From Stomoxys calcitrans (lineage: Eukaryota; Arthropoda; Insecta; Diptera; Muscidae), in contig NC_081552.1 in assembly GCF_963082655.1 (NCBI RefSeq), positions 2,852,001 to 2,916,000 on the forward strand: 64,000 nucleotides of DNA, given 5' to 3'. A program made the translations under genes and the position numbers. Below the pieces are notes generated by a model, which saw only the letters and a program-made list of their open reading frames with translations, had not been told where the DNA came from and did not search any database. Numbering within the stretch: the stretch's first letter is position 1; the number at the start of each line of letters is the position of its first letter. Shown here one piece after another: positions 11,523-22,560 of this stretch.

Positions 11523-12130
11523 GAAAATAATTCAGTTGTTTAACATATCATGGGCGCCAATGGTTTACTGGGTTGCTTGACATGTAGATTTTGAGCGCAA
11601 AATAAGCAAAAACAAATTGAAGCGTTATTTATCTGCGTATCGATGCCTCAAGGCTACTGTAAGTGCAGCATGTTCAGGTTGTTATATTCGCAGGCCAAAC
11701 CTACACACACACACAAACACACTCAGCTCTGTGGACCCATTGACACTCACTCATTCGGCTATAGAAAGCCCATATTTACGTGGATATTGCGTTAGCCTTT
11801 GTACAGCGAATGTTGTGGTCGCAGCAGTAAAAGAAGAACTGGTGGTTTGCATAGCCCAGACGCATGGTATTCATTGGTGTCCAGGCAGGCAGGCAGGCAT
11901 ACCAGCCAACTGCGGATACGGATGGTGACGCCAACCATCATGTTGTTAGCGTGTTGGCATCTTGAAGTATTTGCCACTGAACAACATACAGCGTGTGAAG
12001 TCTCTGATCAAAATGGCCATGGGCTGCTTACGTTGTGGCTCACAAATACAATGCAAACACCTTGCCCTGCATGAATATGGTGGAACACTACGAAGCTTGG
12101 GAATAAGAACTTTGAGGAACGAGGGCATAA
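11523..12130. other. Intergenic DNA, no gene recognised
   Basis: Contains an ACACACACACAAACACAC tract near 11705 and an AGGCAGGCAGGCAGGC tract near 11884. The 103- and 91-codon ORFs overlap one another and show no domain. Confidence 0.5.
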
Positions 12131-12134
12131 GTCT

Positions 12135-12470
12135 TAAGTAATTTTTTTCAAAAATTTCACTTGTATATAGGAAATTTTGTCAAAAATTTCGTGTCAGCAG
12201 GAAATTTGGTCAAAAATTTCGTGTCAGTAGGTAATTTCGTCAAAATTGCATTTCTATAGGAATTTTTTGGACTTTTTGCAAAGAATTTAATTTTTATAGG
12301 TCAATTTTGGCAAAAATTAATTGTTATGGGAAGGAATTTTGTCAAACATCAATTCCATGGGAATTTGTTTCAAAATTTAATTTCTGTACGAAATGTTATG
12401 AAAATTTAATTTTCATAGGTAATTATGTCAAAAAAAGATTTCTATAGGAACTTTTGCCAAAATAACATAT
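12135..12470. repeat. Degenerate minisatellite, roughly 35-bp unit
   Basis: Eight or more imperfect units of the form AATTT(C/A)(T/G)TTTCTATAGG followed by AATTTTGTCAAAA are recognisable. Spacing varies between about 30 and 45 bp. It ends about 70 bp before the jockey element's 5' target-site copy. A similar array lies at 57555-57760. Confidence 0.75.
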
Positions 12471-12536
12471 ACATAAAAGAGAAAAAAACAAAAATTGTAA
12501 AATTGTATATATTTAGAAATTTAGTCTATTTTAAAG

Positions 12537-12546
12537 AGCGAAATTT
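12537..12546. repeat. Target-site duplication, left copy
   Basis: AGCGAAATTT here is repeated exactly at 16725-16734, immediately after the poly(A) of the jockey-like element. This defines both element boundaries. Confidence 0.85.
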
Positions 12547-12579
12547 CAGTCGTTTTTCAATTGTGACTACAACCAGACG
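12547..12579 (+). promoter_or_regulatory. Internal Pol II promoter: Inr + DPE
   Basis: TCAGTC at 12546-12551 fits the fly initiator TCAKTY with A+1 at 12548. AGACG at 12575-12579 is at +28 to +32, exactly where the downstream promoter element RGWYV belongs. Jockey-type LINEs are known to use such internal TATA-less promoters. The position at the very 5' end of the element supports this reading. Confidence 0.75.
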
Positions 12580-12818
12580 TATCAGTGCCTAAACCGCAAC
12601 ATTTTTGTGCTAACAACCGTTTGAGGTGCTCAAACTCATTCAAAATGAGGTGCTTTCAATGCTTGCATTCTTTTTTCTCAACAATAACAATTGAACCAAA
12701 AGTGTCCAAACAAAAAATAGTAAAAACCGAAACTCTTTTGAGTAAAGAGACAATCAATAGTTTACCATCATAAGTACTAACGAAGTTAATTATGAAAATA
12801 GAGCAAATAATAACATGA

Positions 12819-13665
12819 GTGAAGATGATGATGACGATTCGAAAGAGAAAAACTCCAAAGTCACCTATCAGCAATCCTTCAAAACGACAGCAAACTGAAG
12901 TTATCCAGCCTAGTCAAAATCGATTCAATTCGCTTGCAAACAATGGTGAAGAGTCCAGCACCAGTAACAATGCATCCCTGAGTGAACTAAGGCCGTCACC
13001 AATTTTTATACCAGAAGTTAGTAATATAAGTAAAATGGTAACTGATTTAAGTAAAGCCATTCCAACTCAGAACTTAAATTTTGAAGCTATGAACAATAAT
13101 CAAATTCGTTTAATGGCATTTTTATACACTAAAATTAAGATATCATACCTACCAACTTAAGAAAGATGGAGCATATACGGTTGTTATAAAGGGACTTCAT
13201 GGCTCTACAAACATTTCCGATATTAAAGCCAGTTTGCCGCCTCAGAAATCAAGTACGAAGCGTGAGAAATGTGCTTAGCAGAAGAACCAATGAGCCTTTT
13301 CCTATGTTGTACGTAGATATGGATCCTTGCAAGAATAACAAAGAAATTTATGATATTCGCTCGATCGAATGCCATAGTCTCAATAGAAGCCCCCGAAACG
13401 CTTTGAAGATTTGGTACAATGTTTTAGATGCCAAGAATTCGGCTACACAAAGTCGTATTGTAGAAAGCCATTTAGATGTGTAAAATGCGGATCAGACCAT
13501 GCAATCAGAGACTGCACCAAACCAGCCGATACTGCCTCACACAGCAAGTTACGAAGGATGTCCGACGTATCAAAAGTTAGTAAACAAAAGACCAATCGCC
13601 GAAATGCCTATTATGAAAATTCTCCCGAAAACCAGTACGATAATCGAGCTCCTGAAAATGCGTGA
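12819..13665 (+). pseudogene. ORF1 (gag-like nucleic-acid-binding protein) remnant of the jockey element
   Basis: The first segment (12819-13160) is a basic, Ser/Asn-rich N-terminus. From about 13144 another frame reads YHTYQLKKDGAYTVVIKGLH, the region preceding the knuckles in jockey-clade gag proteins. At 13411-13540 two zinc knuckles appear: CFRCQEFGYTKSYC (the usual His replaced by Tyr) and CVKCGSDHAIRDC. At least two frame changes lie near 13160 and 13400 and several stops interrupt the middle. The protein would package element RNA and carry it to chromosomes. The start at 12819 is only the first ATG of the open stretch. Confidence 0.75.
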
Positions 13666-13794
13666 TCGTATGCCAATATTCTGAGAAATAGATGACAATC
13701 TACTAAATAAAATTGAAGCAATGCCTGCAAGGCAAATAGATCCTACAACCACTTTAATGAACATGATGTCTATGCTTATGTCAAAATTATGCAA

Positions 13795-14930
13795 GTAGAT
13801 CTGGTAATTGCACAATGAAATGCCAATGGCATTTCAAATCATATAAATGAAATAGAACTATTTTTACACGACATTTTCATAGATGTTTTACTTGTGTCAG
13901 AGACACATTTTACTCAAAAATCGAACTTTCGCATTAATGTTATGATTTAATAACCTCAAACCATCTTGATAACAAGGCCCATGCGGGTGCAGCAGTTATT
14001 ATTAAATCAAACATCAACTACGAAATCGCACAACCAATTAGTATAAATTTTCTTCAAGCGGCGGGCGTTAAAATTCATTGTGAGAATACCACTGTAAAAT
14101 GTCATCAGTATGAAAAATTGTTTAAGAGTCTTGGCAACAGATTTATTGTTGCTGGTGATTTTTATGCCAAACACACGTGGTGGGGGTCTCGTTTATGTAA
14201 TCCAAAAGAAAGGTAGCTTTTTCGATGTATATCTCGAAACCATTTGAATGTGTTGTCTACAGGTCGCCCTACATACTGGCCCACAGATACCAATAAAATA
14301 CTGGACCTTCTGGATTTTGGAGTTTACTTTGGAATATTACGAGTCAGCTACATATCGTGGGTCAACTACATATCTCAACTCCGACGATAGTCCAATTATC
14401 ATAAATTTTAGTACAAAACCTTGCCAAAAAAACAAGAAAAAAGAAGTTTATCACAAATCGTACTAATATAAACATCTTTCTCATATAGAAATAAAAAAAT
14501 GACAATCAATTAGATGAAGTAATTGAAAATCTTACACAATTAATCCGTGACGCAGCATATATTTCTACTCCCCGATTAGTGGAAAAACCTTCAAGCTACT
14601 TCATTACGACTGAAATAAAACAACTTTTAAGGTCGAAGAGAAGGTTTCGCAGAATTTGGCACAGAACTCCTAATCCACGAAATAAAACAAAATTCAACCA
14701 TTCTTCTAACCATTCCAAGCAAAAGCTTAAAGAAAAAAAATCAAAATTTAAAAAGTTTTTAAACAGCCTTAATACTAATAACAACAACATCGAAAACATC
14801 TTTGGAATGCAACGAAATATCTCAAACGTAATAAAAGTAGAAAAGTTCCAATCAAAAATGCCAATGGAAGTTGGTGTAGATCAGACGAAACTAAAGCTAA
14901 TGCTTTCAAATTGCATTTAGAAGACATATT
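13795..14930 (+). pseudogene. ORF2 endonuclease (EEP-type) remnant of the jockey element
   Basis: Visible landmarks in order are NANGISNHINEIELFL near 13820 (active-site Asn region), LLVSETHFT near 13890 (catalytic Glu), GDFYAKHTWWGSRL near 14154 (catalytic DxN region with Asn replaced by Tyr), RPTYWPTDTNKILDLLDF near 14264 and LNSDDSPIIINF near 14380 (the SDH site, His changed to Asp). Multiple stops and frame changes lie between them. The enzyme would nick target DNA for target-primed reverse transcription. The lysine-rich region 14580-14930 is the linker before RT. Confidence 0.75.
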
Positions 14931-14939
14931 TCAGTCTTT

Positions 14940-16580
14940 TATCATTATGCAACAATCTTCATGCAAAGGAAGTTTCGGATTATCTTGAAACTGCTTGCCA
15001 GATGTACCTTCATATTAAACGCGTTTTACTATCGGAGAAGTCAGAATTTAAATAAAGAAGAAAAGGCTATGATTCAATTGATGGACAAGTTATCAAATCT
15101 CTACCAAAAAAGGAGTGGTACTACTTACTGTAATATTCAACTCAATACTACGACTTCTTTACTTTCCCAAGAAGTGGAAATGTGCTAAATTTACTATGGT
15201 TCCAAAGCCTGGAAAACCGGAAAATGCTGTATCTTCAAATAGGCCAATCAGTCTCCTACCTGTGTTATCGAAATTATTTGAGAAGCTTCTCCGTAAAAGG
15301 TTGTCTCCGTTTCTGCAATCATTAGATATAAAGCCGGATCATCAATTTGGGTTTCGTCAAGGACATGACACCCCTGAGTAGTCAATATTATACGAGAAGC
15401 CTTGGAGAATAAAATATATTATTCGTCAGTGTTTTTAGGTGTTAAACAGGCTTTCGAACGAGTATGGCATGAAGGATTATTATTCAAACTGAAACAGTTA
15501 TTACCCACTCCATTTTATCTGCTGTTGAAATCGTACTTGCATGAAAGAACATTTTATGTGAGTATAAATGGTATGGATTCTGAAATGGGAATGATAAATG
15601 CAGGAGTTCCACAAGGCAGTGTGCTAGGGCCTGTTTTATCTTCACCTCTGACATGCCAGTCTGACAATATATTGGGTTGCCCAAAAAGTAATTACGGATT
15701 TTTCATATAGTGGGCGTTGACAAATTTTTTCACAGCTTGTGACTCTGTAATTGCATTCTTTTTTCTGTCAGTTATCAGCTGTTACTTTTAGCTTGCTTCA
15801 GAAAAAAAGTGTAAAAAAAGTATATTTGATTAAAGTTCATTCTAAGTTTTATTAAAAATGCATTTACTTTCTTTTAAAAAATCCGCAATTACTTTTTGGG
15901 CAACCCAATATATGTGACAAGATATGCAGATGATACAGCCCTGTTAGCTACAAGTAATTGTTATAGACAGACATCTATCGATAATACAGAAATGGTACAA
16001 AAAGTGATATATAGAAGTGAATGCTGAAAAATCTTTCCATGTGTCATTCGGCCTCAGAAGAGAAGAATGCCCCCGCCTTTATTCAATGGAGCTATGTTAC
16101 CTTCATCCAGTTGCGTCAAATACCTTGGGCTTCATCCAGACAAGAGATTAATGTGGAATAAACACATTCGGGCGAAAAGACTTCAATTAAATCTTAAAAC
16201 CAAAAAAATGCAATGGTTGTTAAGACTATGATCTTCATTGACTTTCAACAACAAAGTGTTGCCTTACAAAACTATTATAAAACCAATATGGACATATGGG
16301 ATTCAGTTATGGGGTACAGCTAGCAACTCTAATGCGGCAAAGATTTCAGTCAAAAACCTTAAGAATGATCACTGGCTCTCCATGGGTTGTCAATAATTAC
16401 AATATTCACAAAGACCTTGATATTCCTTTTATTAAGGATGAAATCAGACATTTCAGTAACAATTATTTAAATAGATTAAGTAATCATTGTAATGTATTAG
16501 CCATTAATTTATTAGATGATACAAATGAAGTAAAAAGATTGAAGAGACGCCATGTTCTGGATCTCCCTTTTATTTAGATA
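14940..16580 (+). pseudogene. ORF2 reverse transcriptase remnant of the jockey element, split by a MITE
   Basis: RT motifs run in order: NRPISLLPVLSKLFEKLL (about 15240), HQFGFRQGHDT (15342), a motif A region GVKQAFERVWHEGLL (15438) with the catalytic Asp replaced by Val, AGVPQGSVLGPVL (15600) and, beyond the MITE, RYADDTALLA with an intact YADD (about 15924). The C-terminal part includes IWTYGIQLWGTASNSN near 16290. A stop at 15381 and later frame changes kill it. No RNase H follows, as in jockey-clade elements. Confidence 0.85.
15672..15908. mobile_element. Mariner-type MITE, 237 bp, with TA duplication
   Basis: Its ends are inverted repeats of about 32 bp beginning TTGGGTTGCCCAAAAAGT, with a single A/G difference (AATTACGG at left, AATTGCGG at right). 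TA flanks both sides (15670-15671 and 15909-15910), the target duplication of Tc1/mariner elements. It has no coding capacity. It lies within the RT gene of the jockey relic. Confidence 0.92.
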
Positions 16581-16688
16581 CATCGTAGTTATTTTGAAAC
16601 TGGATAATATCAAATATGAAAAATATATGCATTGCTAAGTTCAATGGAACTTAGGCAATTCCATTAATTGTCAATTAAATATATTGCA

Positions 16689-16723
16689 AATAAAAGAAGA
16701 TTTACACAAAAAAAAAAAAAAAA
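16689..16723 (+). terminator. Poly(A) signal and poly(A) tail of the jockey element
   Basis: AATAAA at 16689-16694 is followed by a run of 16 A at 16708-16723, directly before the right target-site copy. This marks the 3' end of the retrotransposed RNA. Confidence 0.85.
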
Positions 16724-16724
16724 T

Positions 16725-16734
16725 AGCGAAATTT
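16725..16734. repeat. Target-site duplication, right copy
   Basis: Exact copy of the 10 bases at 12537-12546. Confidence 0.85.
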
Positions 16735-18963
16735 GTCTTATTTTTAAAAAAAAAAAGAAATGTGTAAATATTTCATTAAATTTTTTTGAATATCGTGAAA
16801 TCAATTTTTTATTCTCGAACATTTTTATATACCATAGCCATATTCAATTGTATCGCAGTGTTTGTTGCATCTTGTCTTTTATAGTGGCATGAAATGTTTG
16901 ATTAAAATATAATTGAAAATCGAAAGGTTCTTCTTCATCGTTTTTAGCTTGTTTTCTTGCGATTCATTTGTATGCACATATTTTATCCAAAAACAAATTT
17001 GACATTTTCATTAAAGTGTCATGAAACTGAAATGGCTTAAAATGGATTACATACAACGGCAGTTATAGATAGACTGACAGACGGGCCCGCTCAAGTTTGG
17101 GGTTAGTTTCCACACCAACTCCAGCTAGCTCATCACCAAGTCAAGGCTGAGGCATAACGTTTCTTTAATGACTGCAATAAAAAAAAAAAAACAATTTCCA
17201 ATAACTCTGATATGCCATAGTTGGCCCTGACTAGGGCAATTGCTGTGCGGCTAGGGGGAGCTGTAGCGCTTAATACACCGCATGTTGGTACCCCTTCCCA
17301 CTCTGTCATAGTAACAATTAGAATGCGTTTTATTGGCATTTCTTGGCTCAAATATGGCCTAAACTAAATTGAATTACCTGCTTAAGACATGTTTGGATTT
17401 TCTAATTTCATTTATGGTCAACCAATGTGGCAGACTTTGGAGCGTCAGTCACGTCATACGCTTAACACATGATGAACGAGCGGTCGAGGACGACGAAAAC
17501 TTAGCATGTCGTTGCAGCGAACACATTTGGAAAAGACCGCCGAGAACAGCTCCGCCAACAGAAGATCAAATGCGAGTGCCCAAATGCCGCAACCGGGGTC
17601 ACTTTTTAATAATATTCACGTTCTTGTGTTAAAACTCGAGCAATGGCTGCAATTGTGCGATTGTCCGCAACGTGCACTTAACGATAACACAAAGCGACGC
17701 AGCAGTACAACATAACGCGAAGTAGGAAAACAAATCACATCACATTGCCAGGGAATGCCCAACTGGATGGTTGGATGAGTGGTGGCCTGTCAGGCTCTAC
17801 AGGCCAATTGGTATGAAGTGGAGTGCAGAGATGTTGGTGGTGATATCGCTGCTGATGTAGGACTCACTCATCACTTATTCCTGCGGCCAAGGAATAAACG
17901 CAAACAAGACGAGTTAATCGCGGTAAATTACTTGGCAAGTACGTGATTGTGTATCATCGCCATCGCCATCCTCATCATCATCATCATCATATAGCCTGGA
18001 TATGGCCTAGCCCAAGGCATCATCTCTAGCTGGCTCTTCTTTATGACCAGGAGTTTCCAGTTTCCATGTCCATAAACCCCTATCGAGAACAAGTTGATTA
18101 TGCATATTTACCTCCCCTCCCCCCCTCCCATTACTATGTTGGTGGTTGTTCAATCTTTGAATACCATTATGGCATCACTCCGCATTGTTATTTCAATGCG
18201 TTCTTGAGGACACCACGACTTTGAGTTGGGAGTTGGAAGGCGGCTGGCTGTACACGAATAGTATTTCCTTATGCAATTTACACAAAAAAATGTTTATGTG
18301 AATCGTAATGAAAACATTTTGCATAAACACGATTCTCTCAATGCGTTTGCCATATAAACCCAAGAGTTGACAGTCATTTACATGTCAAGTTGAGTGAAGA
18401 CATAGGTCTCAGTACGGCAGTCATTAATCATCTTAACGTTCTTTCATTATAGCAGTTTGTGTTATACAGCAAGTAATCTAAAGTGAATGGGCAATGGGTA
18501 ATTTCGCAATAGTTTCATGTTTCCCCATATTCCTCAATGATGGCACACACCACACACATAAACCACCACCATAATTCCATTTTAAGATGTCCAACAAAGG
18601 AAAAGTTTAGATATAAGTCATATATAAGACTGAAAACCGGGGCTTAGGAGTCTAACGCGCAAATGACAATAGTTGTTCATTTCATTTGAATGCGACCTAA
18701 TAAAGACAGGTATAAAAATCGATTGAATAGTAAGAGATTTTAGTTTTATAATCTAAAATGTTCTATAACTGGAAGGTAACTCCAAAAAACGTTTAAAATA
18801 ATTGTGTCCTTAGTGAGTTGAGAGAAATTCATTATGCTTAAATTAAGGTTACTGGCTTCGTACTTAGTGATGATGCAGACCGTAAAAACTGTTCACCAAT
18901 ACAAAAATTTGCTCGAATCCGAAGCTTATTAATGAAACCAAAGCGGATTTAAAGTAAATATCA
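16735..18963. other. Unique AT-rich DNA, no gene recognised
   Basis: A CATCATCATCATCAT tract lies near 17970-17990 and a C-rich run near 18110-18127. ORFs of 69-87 codons around 17369-17715 overlap in different frames. Bases 18964-19000 hold a scrap of repeat A (AAGTAAAACGTGTTAAGT and CCCTCCACCGTGG). Confidence 0.5.
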
Positions 18964-19042
18964 AGTAAAACGTGTTAAGTTCCCTCCACCGTGGATAAGT
19001 AATAATCCTATTTTATTATAACTTAACTATCATATCCCCTCC

Positions 19043-19248
19043 TAATGCTGCCAACATTTGTGAGGTACTATGTCTTGTTAAACTTCTCTCCAAAGAGGTT
19101 TCGTACTGCGACACGCCGTTCGGACTCGGCAATAAAAAGGAGGCCCCTCATCATTGAGCTTAAAACTTGAATCGGACTGCACTCATTGATATGTGAGAAG
19201 TTTGCCCCTGTTCCTTAGTGGAATGTTCGTGGCAAAATTTGCATTTGC
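19043..19248 (+). mobile_element. SINE-1 copy, lacking the tRNA-like head
   Basis: Runs from CTGCCAACATTTGTGAGG through CTTCTCTCCAAAGAGG and CACGCCGTTCGGACTCGG to CCCTGTTCCTTAGTGGAATG and AAAATTTGCATTTGC. It is nearly collinear with 8911-9117. It sits between an A scrap and a B copy. Confidence 0.8.
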
Positions 19249-19299
19249 ATCATATCCATAGTTATAACTTAATAGCGGCTGGTCTGTATCATATTTGAT

Positions 19300-20036
19300 T
19301 CAGGTCCCGAGAACTCTTATACAAGTAACAGTTTCAGCGATATAAGGTGATAAATAAGCATTTTATGGCATTATGGTAGATATACCTACCATATATAGAT
19401 GACCGGTCTATATGGCAGGTATATCTGAATATAGTCTGATCTGGATCATATGCTGGTCGGATGAAGGGAGTCTAAAAACAACACACCATTTAAAATTTCA
19501 GCGAAATCGGGTAATAAATAAAGCTGTATGCCTTAAGCGGCAAATTAGTCTATATGGCCGCTATATTTAAATATGGTTGGGAGTCTTAATACAAATCACT
19601 GTTGCAAATTTCTGCGAATTCGGGTAATTCATACATCTTTTTTTGGCTTTCAGACCCTAAATCGCCAGATCGGTCTGTATGGCAGCTATAACTTGATACA
19701 GGCCGATCTAAATCGTATTTGGGTCGGATGTCGGGAGTCTTTATACAACTCACTGTTTCAAACTTTTAAGATTTCATACCCTGATTGGTCTATATGGTAA
19801 CTACATTTAAATATAGTCCAATCTGATCCATATTTGAGTCGGATGTCGGGAGGCTTCAAATAGCTCGGCCTTTTGAACTTCAGCGACATCGGATAATATA
19901 TATAGTTATGAGCTTTAGACCCATAATCGGCAGATCGATTTATCCAGTTCACTACCACTACTGTGGTATAGGGTATTATAACTCAGTGAATTTGTTTGTA
20001 TACAGTCGACAACGCCCGACTTTTGCCCTTCCTTAC
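19300..20036 (-). repeat. Dispersed repeat B copy
   Basis: On the minus strand it starts GTAAGGAAGGGCAAAAGTCG and continues GGGCGTTGTCGAC, comparable with the start of the B copy at 42108. Internal modules with GTCTATATGGCAGCTATA and TTTCAGCGAAATCGG recur every 150-170 bp. The inverted motif CACTACTGTGGTATAGGGTA is present at about 19955-19974. The other end is truncated or too diverged to place. Confidence 0.7.
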
Positions 20037-21004
20037 TGATTTTTTATATTTTCGTTGATGATATGCCCCATGCATGGAAAATAAACCACGGTATTTAATG
20101 ATGGTAGCGACCCGAAAGCAAACCCACTCCAGATTTTGGTGTATATTAACTACTCAGCCAAAAAGTGATCAAAAAAAAAAAAGCCGTAACCTGATTAAAG
20201 AATAATGAGGTAGTAGGATTTGAACAATCTGGCGAAATGGACGCATATCCAATCAATGGAATATCAGCATGCAATGTCCAGTGCACGGCGAATATATTTG
20301 AATTGACTGACTGGACCAAATCCTCACTGGTCAGTCTGGTTCCATTCTTGTCTAGTGCGTTGGCTTAATTATTTTGTTGTTTCTGATGTCTTGCACCACG
20401 GTGTGGTATATCTCTATCTTTTCAAGCAAACACCATGTATATAAGGTCTCCGAATGGAGCAGCTAGTAACCGAGGTTACTAGTCACGTGGCCTCGAACAA
20501 AATCATAACCATGCATCGAAAGCGATACTGTTTGTTTTGCCTTTTCAACAGCAGATGCATTTACTCGCAATATCAGTCATATCAATGAGCTGATGTCATC
20601 GTAATTATACCCCAATTTACTCACATGTCATAATTTTCTAGAGTTAAGCGTTTGTATATCCACTTCTTTCCTCCAATATATCGAAATTAATCAATTGGAT
20701 ACTGTATGGTTTATTATATTGTCCAACTTATTGTATGAAGTAGAAAAGGGACAAGTTCCTAAACTCTTTACAAACTAATAGCCAATGTAGGAAACAACCA
20801 ATATTACCGAATAAATGGATTGGAATGAATTACAAGTTTACATAGTATGTCCTTTAAACTGTTGGTAACATCAATCACCTCATTATTTCAAAATACTGTT
20901 ATGTTCTTACTGTAGACTTTGTTGTACTTCAATTAATTAGAACACAGTTTGTTTGCAATTACGTTACTCCAAAATGATTTATAGATCAACTGCTGGTTGC
21001 TGAT
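20037..21004. other. AT-rich DNA, no gene or repeat recognised
   Basis: No ORF of interest, tRNA-like structure or known repeat module was found. Confidence 0.5.
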
Positions 21005-21220
21005 CCCGGCGAGAATGTCAAAGCGGTGGTTATCTTACTTTAATGCATGCGACATTTGTGAGGTAAAATGTCATATCGAAGCGTCACGACGTTCGCATTC
21101 CGCTATAAAAATCAGGCCCCTTATCATTGAGCTTAAAGTTGAACAGCGGACAGCGCTCACTGATATGTGAGAAGTTTGCACCAGTTGATTATATTCACGG
21201 GCAAATTTATAATTTTGCTG
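21005..21220 (+). mobile_element. SINE-1 copy, diverged
   Basis: TCCCGGCGAGAATGTC (end of the tRNA-like head) and AAGCGGTGGTTATC lead into GCGACATTTGTGAGG, then CCCCTTATCATTGAGCTT and GATATGTGAGAAGTTTGC. The middle is shortened around 21080 and the tail is altered. It is older than the copy at 34709. Confidence 0.7.
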
Positions 21221-21451
21221 GTTGCTGATACGTTTACAATACGCTCTTCAGATAAGACTAGCTCGTGTCGTGCTGCAATACTGAGAATAGAAGCTAGAAT
21301 AATCAATCTGGCAATTGCGATGTCTGGTATCTTCTCGATAATAACAACAGAAGTCTTTTATCGATCTCTTGCGTATGTGACCAGCGTACCAACATATACA
21401 TGGCATCGAACATTCAAGCTAGAGGTGAAGTTAACGTTTACAAATAATGAA

Positions 21452-21696
21452 AACTCATCGAAATGTTGGTCTGAGACCCAACAAAGTATAAATGTTCTCG
21501 TCTTGGCATTGTAAGTTGATTGGGCCATGTCTGTCTAGGCTGGATTGTAAATGGACCAAATCACTCCATAACCTAATGTAGCTCCCATATAAATCGATCT
21601 CCCGATTTGACTTCTTGGGGCAATTCTTACCCAATTTAGTGGAAATTTCGCACGATTTGTTATAACTTCCCACAAATCGATCCATAACCTGATATA
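21452..21696 (-). repeat. Dispersed repeat A, left part, interrupted by a mariner derivative
   Basis: GGTCTGAGACCCAACAAAGT, CATGTCTGTC and CCATATAAATCGATCTCCCG identify it. It stops at CCTGATA within a module and resumes after the insertion at 22285. Confidence 0.75.
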
Positions 21697-22284
21697 AACG
21701 GTGATTTTTTAAGAGCTGCCGGAAAGCACAAAAAGAAATAAAATTCAGAAAAATGCATGCAATTTTTATTTGAATTGATAGTATGGTCCATATAATTAGA
21801 GGTTTGAAGATTATTTCATGCTAATGTTGACAGTGGCTGCGCCTCAAATGGTCCATTTCGGCCGGTATCTCACGAATAAATGCTTCAATGTTGTCTTCCA
21901 ATTGAAGCTGGCATGTCAGTATGGACATGAGTGAAATAAAATGTTCAATGAACTCGCCTCTCAATAAGTCCATTGTTACGAGTCCATTGTTATGATGCCA
22001 CCAGCCCATAAACCGCACCAAAGTGTGACTTTTTCAGGATGCATTGAGCCAAAAATAAGATTCGTCGATGAAATGGAATAAGCGCGTCATGAAAATTCTT
22101 AACAGTACACGCATTTTGATAAAAAAAAAATTCAATACTTTGCAAGCGTTGTATGTTTGTAAGGCGGTTCATGGTTTAATTAAGGACCCAACTGAAGATG
22201 TTAGATAGTGAAACAAAACACGAAACGTGCGTGAGCGTTTTAAACCAGTATTGCCAAAATGATAATAGCTAAAAAATCACCCTT
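21697..22284 (-). mobile_element. Mariner-like element, internally deleted, inserted in repeat A
   Basis: Ends are inverted (AACGGTGATTTTTTAAGAGC at left; the right end reads AAGGGTGATTTTTTAGCT inverted) with TA on each side (21695-21696 and 22285-22286). On the minus strand, 22172-22090 encodes an N-terminal transposase fragment beginning MNRLTNIQRLQSIEF. 22021-21821 encodes a C-terminal fragment with VTMDLLRGEFIEHFIS and DNIEAFIREIPAEM. The centre, including the catalytic DD region, is deleted, so it is non-autonomous and would need a transposase supplied in trans. Confidence 0.88.
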
Positions 22285-22560
22285 TAGTTTAGCCGTATTC
22301 AGTCATTAGAAAACGAAATTTCGCACGCTGTGTTTTGTATCGACTTCCAAGCTTGATCTAATCCGATCCCCCGATTTGTTTTCTTGAGCCCATAGAGGTC
22401 GGAAGTACCACCCTTCCGGTCCGCTTCGGTCCATAACGAACTTGAAATAACTCCCATATATTTGAAAAAGTTATTCCAATTACGTGTCACATGCGATCCA
22501 TGGTGGAGGGCATTCAATATTCGGCCCGACATAAGTTCGGCCACGCTTTTATTTGTTCAT
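22285..22560 (-). repeat. Dispersed repeat A, right part
   Basis: Continues the interrupted module and ends GATCCATGGTGGAGGGCATT, ATTCGGCCCGACATAAGTTC and CACGCTTTTATTTGTTC. The terminal palindrome is broken here (GGCCCGACATAAG). Confidence 0.75.

Larger units (their letters stand above)
12547..16724 (+). mobile_element. Full-length jockey-clade non-LTR retrotransposon (inactive), with nested MITE
   Basis: The element is bounded by the perfect 10-bp duplication AGCGAAATTT (12537-12546 and 16725-16734). It has, in order: an internal promoter, a gag-like ORF1 with CCHC knuckles, an apurinic-type endonuclease, a reverse transcriptase, AATAAA at 16689 and a 16-base poly(A) at 16708-16723. Removing the 237-bp MITE plus one TA leaves about 3.9 kb, shorter than a typical jockey element, so some internal loss is likely. 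All ORFs carry stops and frameshifts. Assignment to the jockey clade rests on the CCHC gag, absence of RNase H and the RT motifs. It inserted next to the minisatellite at 12135-12470. Confidence 0.88.

Noticed and set aside
17960..17990. CAT trinucleotide tract as part of an exon
   Set aside because: No open frame with flanking domain sequence on either strand.
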